Shown here in pieces: positions 1 through 5,068 of a stretch of 5,068 nucleotides of DNA. Origin of the DNA: Bacteroidales bacterium. Lineage in GTDB: Bacteria; Bacteroidota; Bacteroidia; Bacteroidales; NBLH01. A program made the translations under genes and the position numbers. The notes beneath the pieces were generated by a model. That model was not told the origin of the DNA, made no database searches, and saw only the letters and a program-made list of their open reading frames with translations. Within the stretch, counting starts at the first letter, position 1. Each line of letters begins with the position of its first letter. Location of the stretch: NCBI GenBank assembly GCA_026988445.1, contig JALSLF010000032.1, forward strand, positions 1-5,068, given 5' to 3'.

Positions 1-1
1 T

Positions 2-127
2 GTTTCTATGTTTACCGGATTATACCTGCTTTTAGTATTAGGAATTATTGTTCTTTTAGTTATTTTTAGAATGTTGTTCCCAAAAACAGATAAAATATTA
101 TTAAGTTTGAATATTATAGATAAATAA
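2..127 (+). CDS. 3' end of an unidentified membrane-protein gene (partial)
   Basis: An open frame enters from the left edge and ends at TAA (125-127), giving 41 residues. It contains a hydrophobic run of about 18 residues (GLYLLLVLGIIVLLVIF) followed by a short charged tail ending NIIDK. This looks like the last transmembrane helix and cytoplasmic tail of a longer membrane protein. An ATG at position 8 would also allow a complete 39-residue single-helix protein, and the window cannot decide between the two. The next gene starts 21 bases downstream on the same strand with no terminator between, so the two are probably co-transcribed. I do not recognise the family. Confidence 0.6.
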   Translation, partial: VSMFTGLYLLLVLGIIVLLVIFRMLFPKTDKILLSLNIIDK

Positions 128-148
128 CAGCAATAAAAATCTATTATT

Positions 149-637
149 ATGAATGTTAAATCTTATTTTAAAGTATTAGACCTCCTGTTTTATGCATTAC
201 TTGCCGGACAACTAATTTTTGCTTTTATTACCCTTGGCTTAACTTATACAAATTCTTGGCATGCCATTATCGATACGGAAAGTATGTATTATTTTATGGT
301 TTTAATAGTAGTAGCCGGAGCTTATTATGGTGGAAATTATATATATAAAAGCATGATGGAGAAAATTAAAGCTATGAAAAACTTGCTTAAAAAGTTTGAC
401 CAAATGCGTACAGCTTTTATTATCAAATTTGCGCTCTTGGAAGCCGGCTCATTTATAAGCCTTGTATTTTACTTATTGACCGCCGATTATATGTTTTTAA
501 TCATAGCATTAAGCATTATTTTTCTTTTTTTTATTTCAAAAATGAATAAAGAAAAAATAATAAATGATATGAACTTATCAAATCAAGAAAAACAAGTTTT
601 AAATAATCCTGATGCAATTATTAGTAGTAAAATGTAA
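149..637 (+). CDS. Four-helix integral membrane protein of unknown function
   Basis: This is a 162-residue protein with four predicted transmembrane segments at about residues 8-32, 47-66, 88-110 and 114-131. A lysine-rich loop (residues 67-87) joins helices 2 and 3. The tail from residue 131 is polar and also lysine-rich. By the positive-inside rule both the loop and the tail should be cytoplasmic, which fits an even number of helices. No catalytic or ligand-binding motif is visible. The ATG at 149 was chosen because the hydrophobic segment begins soon after it and the preceding gene ends at 127. The upstream bases are A/T-rich without a Shine-Dalgarno site, as is usual in Bacteroidetes. It is probably in an operon with the partial membrane protein before it. 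I do not recognise the family and propose no function. Confidence 0.8.
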   Translation: MNVKSYFKVLDLLFYALLAGQLIFAFITLGLTYTNSWHAIIDTESMYYFMVLIVVAGAYYGGNYIYKSMMEKIKAMKNLLKKFDQMRTAFIIKFALLEAGSFISLVFYLLTADYMFLIIALSIIFLFFISKMNKEKIINDMNLSNQEKQVLNNPDAIISSKM

Positions 638-664
638 AAAAGCCTTACGCTCTGCGTAAGGCTT
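636..664. terminator. Bidirectional intrinsic terminator between convergent genes
   Basis: GCCTTACGC (642-650) and GCGTAAGGC (654-662) form a perfect 9-bp stem with a TCT loop. Two further A-T pairs extend it to 640-664. On the minus strand the stem is followed by six T residues (complement of 636-641), a good rho-independent terminator for the coiled-coil gene ending at 673. On the plus strand only a broken T tract (TTCTATATTCT) follows, so termination of the 149-637 gene is probably weaker. The hairpin starts within a few bases of the plus-strand stop codon at 635-637. Confidence 0.85.
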
Positions 665-672
665 CTATATTC

Positions 673-1563
673 TTAGTTCAAAGTAAAAGCTGTAGTCCCT
701 ATTAAAGCACCATCGGCAAAAACATCTACATAATATAATCCGGGAATTAAATTTTCATTTTTTTTCCAGTAGATACACATATCGGTAAGGTCTCCTTGAT
801 AGTTTACCATTCTTTTGGCCGAATAGGCAATTTCCTTGCCTTCAAAAGTAAACAAATCACTTTCCGATTCATGAAGTACATATTTATCGGGCTTAGCAAT
901 ACGAATATAAACCCACTTTTCACCTCTTGGAGCAATAACATTTTCATCAATGGTAAAACAAACTTTTATTTTATCTAATTTAGATATACGGTTTGTCTTT
1001 TTACCTCTTTTATTTATACCCGATGCAACAAGATTTAAAGCTTTCAATTCAGATGCTTTTTTAACGGTACCTTCTAAGCTATCTCTGGCAGTACTTAATT
1101 CTTGATTCTCGGAAATTACAATCCGGTATTCGTTTTTAACTTGGGCATTTTCTTTAATAAGTTCCTGATTTCGGGTATATAAGGAATCGATTTGTACAAT
1201 ATAGCTACGCATAATTTTACGTAAAGTATTCAACTCTTTTTTATATTGCTTAATTTTAGCAGAATTTGAAGACTTTACATACTTTAATTCTTCAATTAAT
1301 TGTTTAATTCTTTTTTGTTCGGCAGCTAACTTGGCATTAATGGTATCATTGTTGGTTTTTAATTCATCATATTGCATCAATAGCTCTTTCATTTCATTGC
1401 TAATATTTTGCTTTTCAGTATTACTCTCTTCTAATTGAGTAATAATTTCTTCGGTTTTTTGTTTTTGGTGTATTTTATCAATTACAAAAAATATGAGTAA
1501 AAGAGCCAGTATAATAATTATTATCAGCTGGAGATTAGATTTCTTTTTAGTATTGGTTTCCAT
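673..1563 (-). CDS. Membrane-anchored coiled-coil protein with beta-rich C-terminal domain
   Basis: The protein has 296 residues in three parts. A short basic N-terminus (KKK at 6-8) precedes one hydrophobic helix at about 11-28, which looks like an uncleaved signal anchor, placing the rest in the periplasm. Residues 30 to about 170 are rich in E, K, Q, N and L with heptad-like spacing, a long coiled coil. Residues of about 174-296 are predicted to be mostly beta strands. They end in an Ig-like closing pattern (PGLYYVDVFADGALIGTTAF), with a basic stretch (KRGKKTNR) at the junction. No enzyme motif is visible. The architecture suggests a structural or spacer role in the envelope, but this is inference. 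A -7-like element lies just upstream and a strong terminator downstream, so it is probably monocistronic although it follows mlaF on the same strand, 163 bases away. Confidence 0.8.
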   Translation of the reverse strand: METNTKKKSNLQLIIIIILALLLIFFVIDKIHQKQKTEEIITQLEESNTEKQNISNEMKELLMQYDELKTNNDTINAKLAAEQKRIKQLIEELKYVKSSNSAKIKQYKKELNTLRKIMRSYIVQIDSLYTRNQELIKENAQVKNEYRIVISENQELSTARDSLEGTVKKASELKALNLVASGINKRGKKTNRISKLDKIKVCFTIDENVIAPRGEKWVYIRIAKPDKYVLHESESDLFTFEGKEIAYSAKRMVNYQGDLTDMCIYWKKNENLIPGLYYVDVFADGALIGTTAFTLN

Positions 1564-1579
1564 ATTCGTATTTTTTTTG

Positions 1580-1587
1580 CAAATTTA
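1580..1587 (-). promoter_or_regulatory. Putative Bacteroidetes -7 element for the coiled-coil gene
   Basis: On the minus strand these bases read TAAATTTG, matching the Bacteroidetes sigma-A -7 consensus TAnnTTTG. The position would give a leader of only about 10 bases before the ATG at 1563. No convincing -33 TTTG is seen at the expected 19-21 base spacing, so the call rests on the -7 match alone in an AT-rich region. Confidence 0.4.
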
Positions 1588-1726
1588 TGTTTTCTGTTTG
1601 AATATTCTAATTTTGAGATAAATAATAATGTGCAAAATTATAAATTAATGTGGAATATATAAATTAAATATTTTATTGATTTGTTGATACATGTTTAAAG
1701 AAAGTAAATAGTTACTTAAATAACGT

Positions 1727-2482
1727 TTAAAGTTGAGATTTCTTAAATTTTCTCATCAAATCCGATGCAAAAATAAAATCGTTAAGTTCCTTATTATCTG
1801 TATATAATATTTCATCATTAGTACCCTCCCACCACTTTTCGCCTTTATAAATATACAATATTTTATCGCCAATCTCAATTACCGAATTCATATCATGGGT
1901 ATTAATCACTGTTGTCATGTTGAATTCAACGGTAAGTTCTTTAATTAATTGGTCAATTACAATTGCTGTACGTGGGTCCAATCCCGAGTTTGGTTCATCG
2001 CAAAATAAATATTTAGGGTTTAAAGAAATGGCTCGTGCAATTGCAACTCTCTTTTGCATTCCGCCACTTATTTCGGCAGGATACAAGTGGTTTACGTTTT
2101 CCAAATTTACTTTTGACAAGCAAAAATTTACACGCTCTTTTTTTTCCTCATCACTCATATCGGTAAACATTTCCAAAGGAAAGCCAACGTTCTCTTCAAC
2201 CGTAGCCGAGTCAAAAAGAGCTCCCCCCTGAAATACCATACCTATTTCTTTACGGATATCTTTTTTCTTTTTTTCGGACATTCTTGAAAACTCACGATTA
2301 TCGTAATAAATATTTCCTTCATCAATTTGATGCAATCCAATAATTGATTTCAGTAATACGGTTTTCCCCGAACCGCTTTGACCAATAATGAGGTTCGTTT
2401 TCCCTTTTTCAAATACTGATGAAATATTATTAAGAACTTGTTTGTCTCCAAATGATTTTGATATGTTCTCCAATTTTATCAT
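1727..2482 (-). CDS. mlaF: Mla-type phospholipid ABC transporter, ATP-binding subunit MlaF
   Basis: This 251-residue ABC ATPase would drive lipid movement between the inner membrane and the outer membrane in the Mla (maintenance of lipid asymmetry) system. All nucleotide-binding motifs are intact: Walker A GQSGSGKT (34-41), Q-loop FQGGALF (84-90), signature ISGGMQKR (138-145), Walker B YLFCDEPNSGLDP (158-170, catalytic E163) and the switch histidine in NTHD (H196). The FQGGALF Q-loop and the DEPNSGLDP form are typical of MlaF-like proteins, and the permease beside it is clearly MlaE-like. The ATG overlaps the mlaE stop codon by four bases (ATGA), and there is no Shine-Dalgarno site, so translation is probably coupled. 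Length agrees with the family. No strong terminator follows. The general call is secure; the lipid substrate and direction of transport are inferred from the family. Confidence 0.93.
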   Translation of the reverse strand: MIKLENISKSFGDKQVLNNISSVFEKGKTNLIIGQSGSGKTVLLKSIIGLHQIDEGNIYYDNREFSRMSEKKKKDIRKEIGMVFQGGALFDSATVEENVGFPLEMFTDMSDEEKKERVNFCLSKVNLENVNHLYPAEISGGMQKRVAIARAISLNPKYLFCDEPNSGLDPRTAIVIDQLIKELTVEFNMTTVINTHDMNSVIEIGDKILYIYKGEKWWEGTNDEILYTDNKELNDFIFASDLMRKFKKSQL

Positions 2483-3219
2483 GCAAGCATTAATTGAGTA
2501 GTAATCACATTAATCAACAAAATTAAAATACTTGAATAAACAACGGCACGAGTACTTGAACGCCCTACTTCAAGAGCACCTCCGGTAGCATAATACCCAT
2601 GATAAGCAGGCACCGATGTAATTACAAAAGCAAAAAGAATAGTTTTAACTATAGAATAGGTAACATAAAACGGTATGAAGGCATAATGTATGCCTTCAAT
2701 ATATTGATCGGGCGGAATTGCAAAAGTAAATATAGTAGCTAAATAACCACCGATAATTCCGACAAAAATACTGATAATATTTAAAAAAGGATTGATAAAA
2801 ACAGCTGCCGTAATTTTGGGAAGTATTAAATAATTTGCTGAATTTACCCCCATAATCTCCAAAGCATCTATTTGTTCGGAAATACGCATTGTACCAATCT
2901 CACTTGCAATATTAGAACCTACTTTTCCTGCAAGTATAAGCCCTACAATTGTTGATGAAAACTCTAAAATCATAGAATCTCTTGCAGTTAATCCTACCAA
3001 ATAAGTCGGAATAAGCGGACTTTCAATATTATACGCGGTTTGCAAAGTAATTACAGCACCCATAAATACCGAAATAATAATTACAATACCTAAAGAATTT
3101 ACGCCCAGCATTTCAATTTCGCGTATAAAAAGGCGGAAAAAAATGTTCCTTTTTTCAGGTTTTGTAAAAACCCGTTTCATCAACAAGGCATATTTACCAA
3201 TATGATAGAATAAATTCAT
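2479..3219 (-). CDS. mlaE: Mla-type phospholipid ABC transporter, permease MlaE
   Basis: This is a 246-residue inner-membrane permease of the MlaE family (PF02405), which pairs with MlaF and normally with an MCE-domain MlaD ring to carry phospholipids across the envelope. The family signature EIGTMRISEQIDALEIMG is at residues 107-124. This is the conserved cytoplasmic segment that contacts the ATPase, preceded by GLILAGKVGSNIAS. Hydrophobic segments lie at about 42-63, 85-105, 132-163, 181-203 and 225-243, and an amphipathic N-terminal part (about 1-38) matches the interfacial helix of the family. The ATG at 3219 fits a promoter about 20 bases upstream. It is first in a two-gene operon, overlapping mlaF by four bases. 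No MCE or STAS-domain (MlaB) gene accompanies it here. Such partners are often encoded elsewhere in Bacteroidetes, but I cannot confirm that for this genome. Confidence 0.93.
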   Translation of the reverse strand: MNLFYHIGKYALLMKRVFTKPEKRNIFFRLFIREIEMLGVNSLGIVIIISVFMGAVITLQTAYNIESPLIPTYLVGLTARDSMILEFSSTIVGLILAGKVGSNIASEIGTMRISEQIDALEIMGVNSANYLILPKITAAVFINPFLNIISIFVGIIGGYLATIFTFAIPPDQYIEGIHYAFIPFYVTYSIVKTILFAFVITSVPAYHGYYATGGALEVGRSSTRAVVYSSILILLINVITTQLMLA

Positions 3220-3237
3220 GTTCCTTTATTTGGTAAA

Positions 3238-3267
3238 CAAATATACATTAATTTTTTTTATCAGAAA
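3238..3267 (-). promoter_or_regulatory. Promoter of the mlaEF operon
   Basis: On the minus strand 3238-3245 reads TATATTTG, a perfect match to the Bacteroidetes -7 consensus TAnnTTTG. A partial -33 element, TTTC (3264-3267; consensus TTTG), lies 18 bases further upstream. The expected leader is about 12 bases and contains AAAGGA only two bases before the ATG at 3219, which is too close to act as a normal Shine-Dalgarno site. Confidence 0.6.
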
Positions 3268-3310
3268 CGATATCGTGAATTGCAAGAAAAGAAACCTTAA
3301 ATTGTATTTA

Positions 3311-3477
3311 AAGCTAAATTGAGCGCTTATATACTTTAACAAGAGCCAATTTACTGATTTAAAAAAACTTACAAAAAAAGACATTAATATCGAGAGGTAT
3401 TCTTACTGTTTTCTAAACTTTTTAATCTCAATATCTTGGTACTTCTTTTTGTACATAATCACTCAATTTAGCTTAAA
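3311..3477. repeat. Long imperfect palindrome, repeat copy A (upstream of ATPase gene)
   Basis: Positions 3346-3477 are a direct repeat of 4872-5002. By hand count the right half (3396-3477) matches 75 of 82 bases without gaps; the left half matches about 37 of 49 with one gap. Copy A is also a nearly full-length palindrome. AAGCTAAATTGAG (3311-3323) pairs perfectly with CTCAATTTAGCTT (3462-3474), and 21 of 24 pairs hold over 3311-3334 with 3451-3474. Pairing continues discontinuously inward, for example CCAA (3346-3349) with TTGG (3436-3439). The tip is AATATC-GAGA-GGTATT (3386-3401), in which GAGA would be a GNRA tetraloop in RNA. It lies between the mlaE promoter and the ATPase promoter. 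It could be a MITE-like element, a recombination site or a structured RNA. Confidence 0.75.
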
Positions 3478-3507
3478 CGCATAATAATAATTAATTTATT
3501 ATATCTA

Positions 3508-3585
3508 ATTACACAAAACTATATATTTTTATGTAATCTAATACATAATTTATATTATAAAATTGTATTTTATTACATAATTTAT
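3508..3585. promoter_or_regulatory. Repeated 9-mers, possible operator sites at ATPase promoter
   Basis: Four copies of an ATTACATAA-like word occur in 73 bases: ATTACACAA (3508-3516), TTATGTAAT (3529-3537, inverted and perfect), AATACATAA (3540-3548) and ATTACATAA (3572-3580). TACATAATTTAT is a perfect 12-bp direct repeat at 3542-3553 and 3574-3585. The start points are 32 bp apart, about three helical turns. The last copy sits in the spacer between the -33 and -7 elements, where a bound protein would block RNA polymerase. The region is extremely AT-rich, so chance repetition is possible. Confidence 0.35.
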
Positions 3586-3593
3586 TATATTTG
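3563..3593 (+). promoter_or_regulatory. Promoter of the AAA_14/DUF4143 ATPase gene
   Basis: TATATTTG (3586-3593) matches the Bacteroidetes -7 consensus TAnnTTTG exactly, and TTG (3563-3565) lies 20 bases upstream as the -33 element, the standard spacing. Transcription would start near 3600, giving a leader of about 20 bases before the ATG at 3620. Having its own promoter inside the cassette means the gene can be expressed wherever the unit lands. Confidence 0.7.
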
Positions 3594-3619
3594 TAGTGTA
3601 TTAAACTACATAGAACATA

Positions 3620-4834
3620 ATGGAACGTTTATTAGAAATCAGTAATCGCTTAATTAAACTCACTGAAAAAAAGTTTGTCCGCAGCTTATTTTATAAAATA
3701 AATTGGAAGCACCGGCTTATTGAAATACGTGGAGCACGCGGAGTTGGAAAAACGACTTTACTTCTTCAAAGAGCACATAAGCTCAAAGAAAAAGGGGAAA
3801 ATGTACTGTATGTTTCAACGGATAACACCTATTTTTATAAAAATAAAATAGTAGATTTAGCCGATTATTTTTACAAATACGGCGGCAAATATTTATTTAT
3901 TGATGAAGTACATAAATATCCTGAAAAAGAAATTGGTCTTGATTGGTCGCAAGAAATAAAAAATATTTACGATTCTTATCCTGATTTACATGTAGTTTAT
4001 ACCGGTTCATCAATACTACAATTATATAAAGGTGCCGGAGATTTAAGTCGTAGAAAATCAAGCTATCACTTGCCGGGTTTGTCATTTCGCGAATATCTTG
4101 AATTTAATAATATTGCAAAATTTCCTGTTTATAATTTAGAAAATATACTGGATAATCATTTTGAACTGTCACAAGAAGTTTGCAATAAAATTAAAATTCT
4201 TCCGCATTTTAAAAACTATCTGCGTATTGGTTATTTTCCATTTTATAATGAAGACGAAAACAAATTTTTTGACCGCTTAACACAAGTAACTAATATTATT
4301 CTTGAAACAGATGTTCTATCGGTTTCTGATATAACTTACGAAGTGAGTTTGCGCCTTAAAAAATTACTTTCCCTTTTAAGCAGTTCAGTGCCCTACACAC
4401 CAAATTTGTCAAAACTTGCAGAACAATTACATATAGGTCATTACAGAACTTTAATAAAGTACCTGAATTATTTAGAAAAAGCAGAGCTGATAAAAACACT
4501 TACTGCTAAAGCAAATGGAGATAGAATTTTAAATAAGCCCGATAAAATATATTTAGATAATACAAATTTAATGTATGGAATAGCTGATGCAAGCGTTAAT
4601 CAAGGAACTATACGCGAAACCTTTTTATTAAATCAATTATCTGAATTACACAAAGTTAGTTATCCAAAAACAGGAGACTTTTTTGTCAACAATAAATACC
4701 TTATCGAAGTAGGCGGAAAAAAGAAAAGTAAAAAACAAATTGCTAATATTGAGCATTCGTATATAGCATCTGATGATATAGAAACAGGATTTGGACCTAA
4801 AATACCTCTATGGCTCTTTGGTTTTTTATATTAG
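3620..4834 (+). CDS. AAA_14 / DUF4143 family ATPase
   Basis: This 404-residue protein has the layout of the AAA_14 (PF13173) plus DUF4143 (PF13635) family. The ATPase domain shows Walker A GARGVGKTT (38-46), Walker B YLFIDEVHKY (91-100, D95 and E96) and a sensor-like VYTGSS (126-131). DLSRR (141-145) is a possible arginine-finger region. Residues of about 260-295 resemble a winged helix (LSKLAEQLHIGHYRTLIKYL). The C-terminal part (about 330-370) resembles the degenerate PD-(D/E)xK-like core of DUF4143, with GDFFV (352-356) and LIEVGGKKK (361-369). The ATG at 3620 follows a good promoter by about 27 bases. The family is very common and multicopy in Bacteroidetes, and its biological role is largely unknown. 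It is a single cytosolic gene between two palindromic repeats, with no partner gene. The full-length frame and intact motifs indicate an active ATPase. Confidence 0.9.
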   Translation: MERLLEISNRLIKLTEKKFVRSLFYKINWKHRLIEIRGARGVGKTTLLLQRAHKLKEKGENVLYVSTDNTYFYKNKIVDLADYFYKYGGKYLFIDEVHKYPEKEIGLDWSQEIKNIYDSYPDLHVVYTGSSILQLYKGAGDLSRRKSSYHLPGLSFREYLEFNNIAKFPVYNLENILDNHFELSQEVCNKIKILPHFKNYLRIGYFPFYNEDENKFFDRLTQVTNIILETDVLSVSDITYEVSLRLKKLLSLLSSSVPYTPNLSKLAEQLHIGHYRTLIKYLNYLEKAELIKTLTAKANGDRILNKPDKIYLDNTNLMYGIADASVNQGTIRETFLLNQLSELHKVSYPKTGDFFVNNKYLIEVGGKKKSKKQIANIEHSYIASDDIETGFGPKIPLWLFGFLY

Positions 4835-4871
4835 ACCTATTTTTTTTACAAATTAACTATTTCAATAAACA

Positions 4872-5002
4872 CCAATCTATTGAGTTAAAAAGATTTACAA
4901 AAAAGGCTCAAATACCTAAAGGTATTCTTACTTTTTTGTAAACTTTTTATTATCAATATCTTGGCACTTCTTTTTGTACATAATCGCTCAATTTAGGTTA
5001 AA
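4872..5002. repeat. Long imperfect palindrome, repeat copy B (downstream of ATPase gene)
   Basis: This is the second copy of the repeat at 3346-3477, in the same orientation, beginning 38 bases after the ATPase stop. Its inner stem is better preserved than in copy A. TTTACAAAAAAG (4894-4905) pairs perfectly with CTTTTTTGTAAA (4931-4942). The tip AATACC-TAAA-GGTATT (4911-4926) is fully paired where copy A has a T-G pair, and CCAA (4872-4875) pairs with TTGG (4961-4964). The outer left arm that copy A has (3311-3345) is not recognisable before 4872, so the right end (4971-5002) has no local partner and instead matches the outer left arm of copy A. The hairpin could also stop transcription of the ATPase gene, but no T tract follows it. 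Confidence 0.75.
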
Positions 5003-5068
5003 ATCAAAAATTTTAAGATTTTAAAATTAAATACTCCTACAGTTCAAATCACCAGATTAAGGTATCTA
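5003..5068. other. AT-rich tail without an identifiable gene
   Basis: These last 66 bases contain an A/T-only inverted repeat, AATTTTAA (5009-5016) with TTAAAATT (5021-5028), and no start codon with a usable frame. On the minus strand, two frames entering from the right edge stop within about 25 bases (tails reading DTLIW or RYLNLVI). A leftward gene could therefore end here, but this is too short to support a call. Confidence 0.3.

Larger units (their letters stand above)
3220..3619. other. Gene-free stretch between divergent mlaE and ATPase genes
   Basis: These 400 bases hold no credible gene. From left to right they contain the mlaE promoter (3238-3267, minus), the palindromic repeat copy A (3311-3477), a very AT-rich stretch with four ATTACATAA-like 9-mers (3508-3580) and the ATPase promoter (3563-3593, plus). 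The left part belongs functionally to mlaE. From about 3308 onward the sequence appears to belong to the ATPase cassette. Confidence 0.7.
3308..5001 (+). mobile_element. Putative ATPase cassette bounded by inverted ends and hairpin repeats
   Basis: This proposed unit runs from the outer left arm of repeat copy A to the right end of copy B and encloses the ATPase gene with its promoter. The outer ends are inverted relative to each other: CTAAATTGAGCG at 3314-3325 is perfectly complementary to CGCTCAATTTAG at 4985-4996, and about 20 of 23 positions match over the longer ends. TTAA lies directly outside the left end (3308-3311), the right end of copy A (3473-3476) and the right end of copy B (4998-5001). 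No transposase or recombinase is encoded, so movement would need help from elsewhere. TTAA is common in such AT-rich DNA, so the target-duplication reading is weak. The boundaries and mobility are inferred. Confidence 0.3.

Noticed and set aside
796..978. Plus-strand open frame of 60 codons
   Set aside because: It lies wholly inside the coiled-coil gene on the opposite strand, with no promoter or recognisable protein features; it is a shadow frame.
1702..1717. Stem-loop AAGTAA-ATAG-TTACTT downstream of mlaF as a terminator
   Set aside because: The stem is only six mostly A-T pairs and the following T tract is broken (TTTCTTT on the minus strand); it is too weak to call.
1917..2231. Plus-strand open frame of 104 codons
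   Set aside because: It is antisense to the conserved ATP-binding motifs of mlaF and has no recognisable protein content; it is a shadow frame.
3361..3380. CRISPR-like repeat
   Set aside because: There are only two copies of the repeat in the window, separated by a gene and without short spacers; A-rich tracts alone caused the resemblance.
3897..4085. Minus-strand open frame of 62 codons
   Set aside because: It is antisense to the Walker B and sensor region of the ATPase gene and shows no independent signals.
3311..5002. Integron gene cassette with attC sites
   Set aside because: Palindromic sites in direct orientation around one gene resemble attC sites. However, the GTTRRRY and RYYYAAC core boxes are not present at the repeat ends (copy B reads GGTTAAAATC, copy A GCTTAAACGC), and no integrase is in the window.
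5009..5028. A/T-only inverted repeat as a terminator or regulatory site
   Set aside because: An 8-bp palindrome made only of A and T is expected by chance in this composition and has no T tract after it.
5041..5056. tRNA-like T-arm (GTTCAAATC)
   Set aside because: The bases on either side (CTACA and ACCAG) do not pair, and no acceptor, anticodon or D-arm is present.

Overview
The window is AT-rich and comes from a member of the Bacteroidetes, probably Bacteroidales-like. The evidence is the promoter style (TAnnTTTG -7 elements, best seen before the ATPase and mlaE genes), the scarcity of Shine-Dalgarno sites, and the protein types: a Bacteroidetes-style MlaE/MlaF pair and an AAA_14/DUF4143 ATPase. 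I cannot assign a genus.

Layout. Positions 2-127 hold the 3' end of a membrane-protein gene. A four-helix membrane protein of unknown function follows 21 bases later (149-637, +). A strong hairpin (636-664) separates this rightward pair from a leftward gene at 673-1563, which encodes a membrane-anchored coiled-coil protein with a beta-rich C-terminal domain. Next, also leftward, is a translationally coupled pair, mlaE (2479-3219) and mlaF (1727-2482). These are the permease and ATPase of an Mla-type lipid ABC transporter that maintains outer-membrane asymmetry. No MCE-domain (MlaD) gene lies beside them here. A gene-free stretch of 400 bases (3220-3619) separates mlaE from a divergent AAA_14/DUF4143 ATPase gene (3620-4834, +).

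The most unusual part is the setting of the ATPase gene. Two related, imperfectly palindromic repeats of about 130-165 bp lie on either side of it in the same orientation (3311-3477 and 4872-5002). Each can fold into a long hairpin. The left end of the first copy and the right end of the second are also inverted repeats of each other, and TTAA abuts each of these ends. The ATPase and its promoter therefore look like the cargo of a roughly 1.7 kb cassette or mobile unit inserted beside the mla genes. The promoter contains four copies of an ATTACATAA-like 9-mer that may be operator sites.

The mla genes and the envelope-type proteins to their left look like ordinary chromosomal backbone. The ATPase with its flanking hairpins looks accessory. 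That reading is inferred from structure alone and has not been tested by comparison with other genomes.
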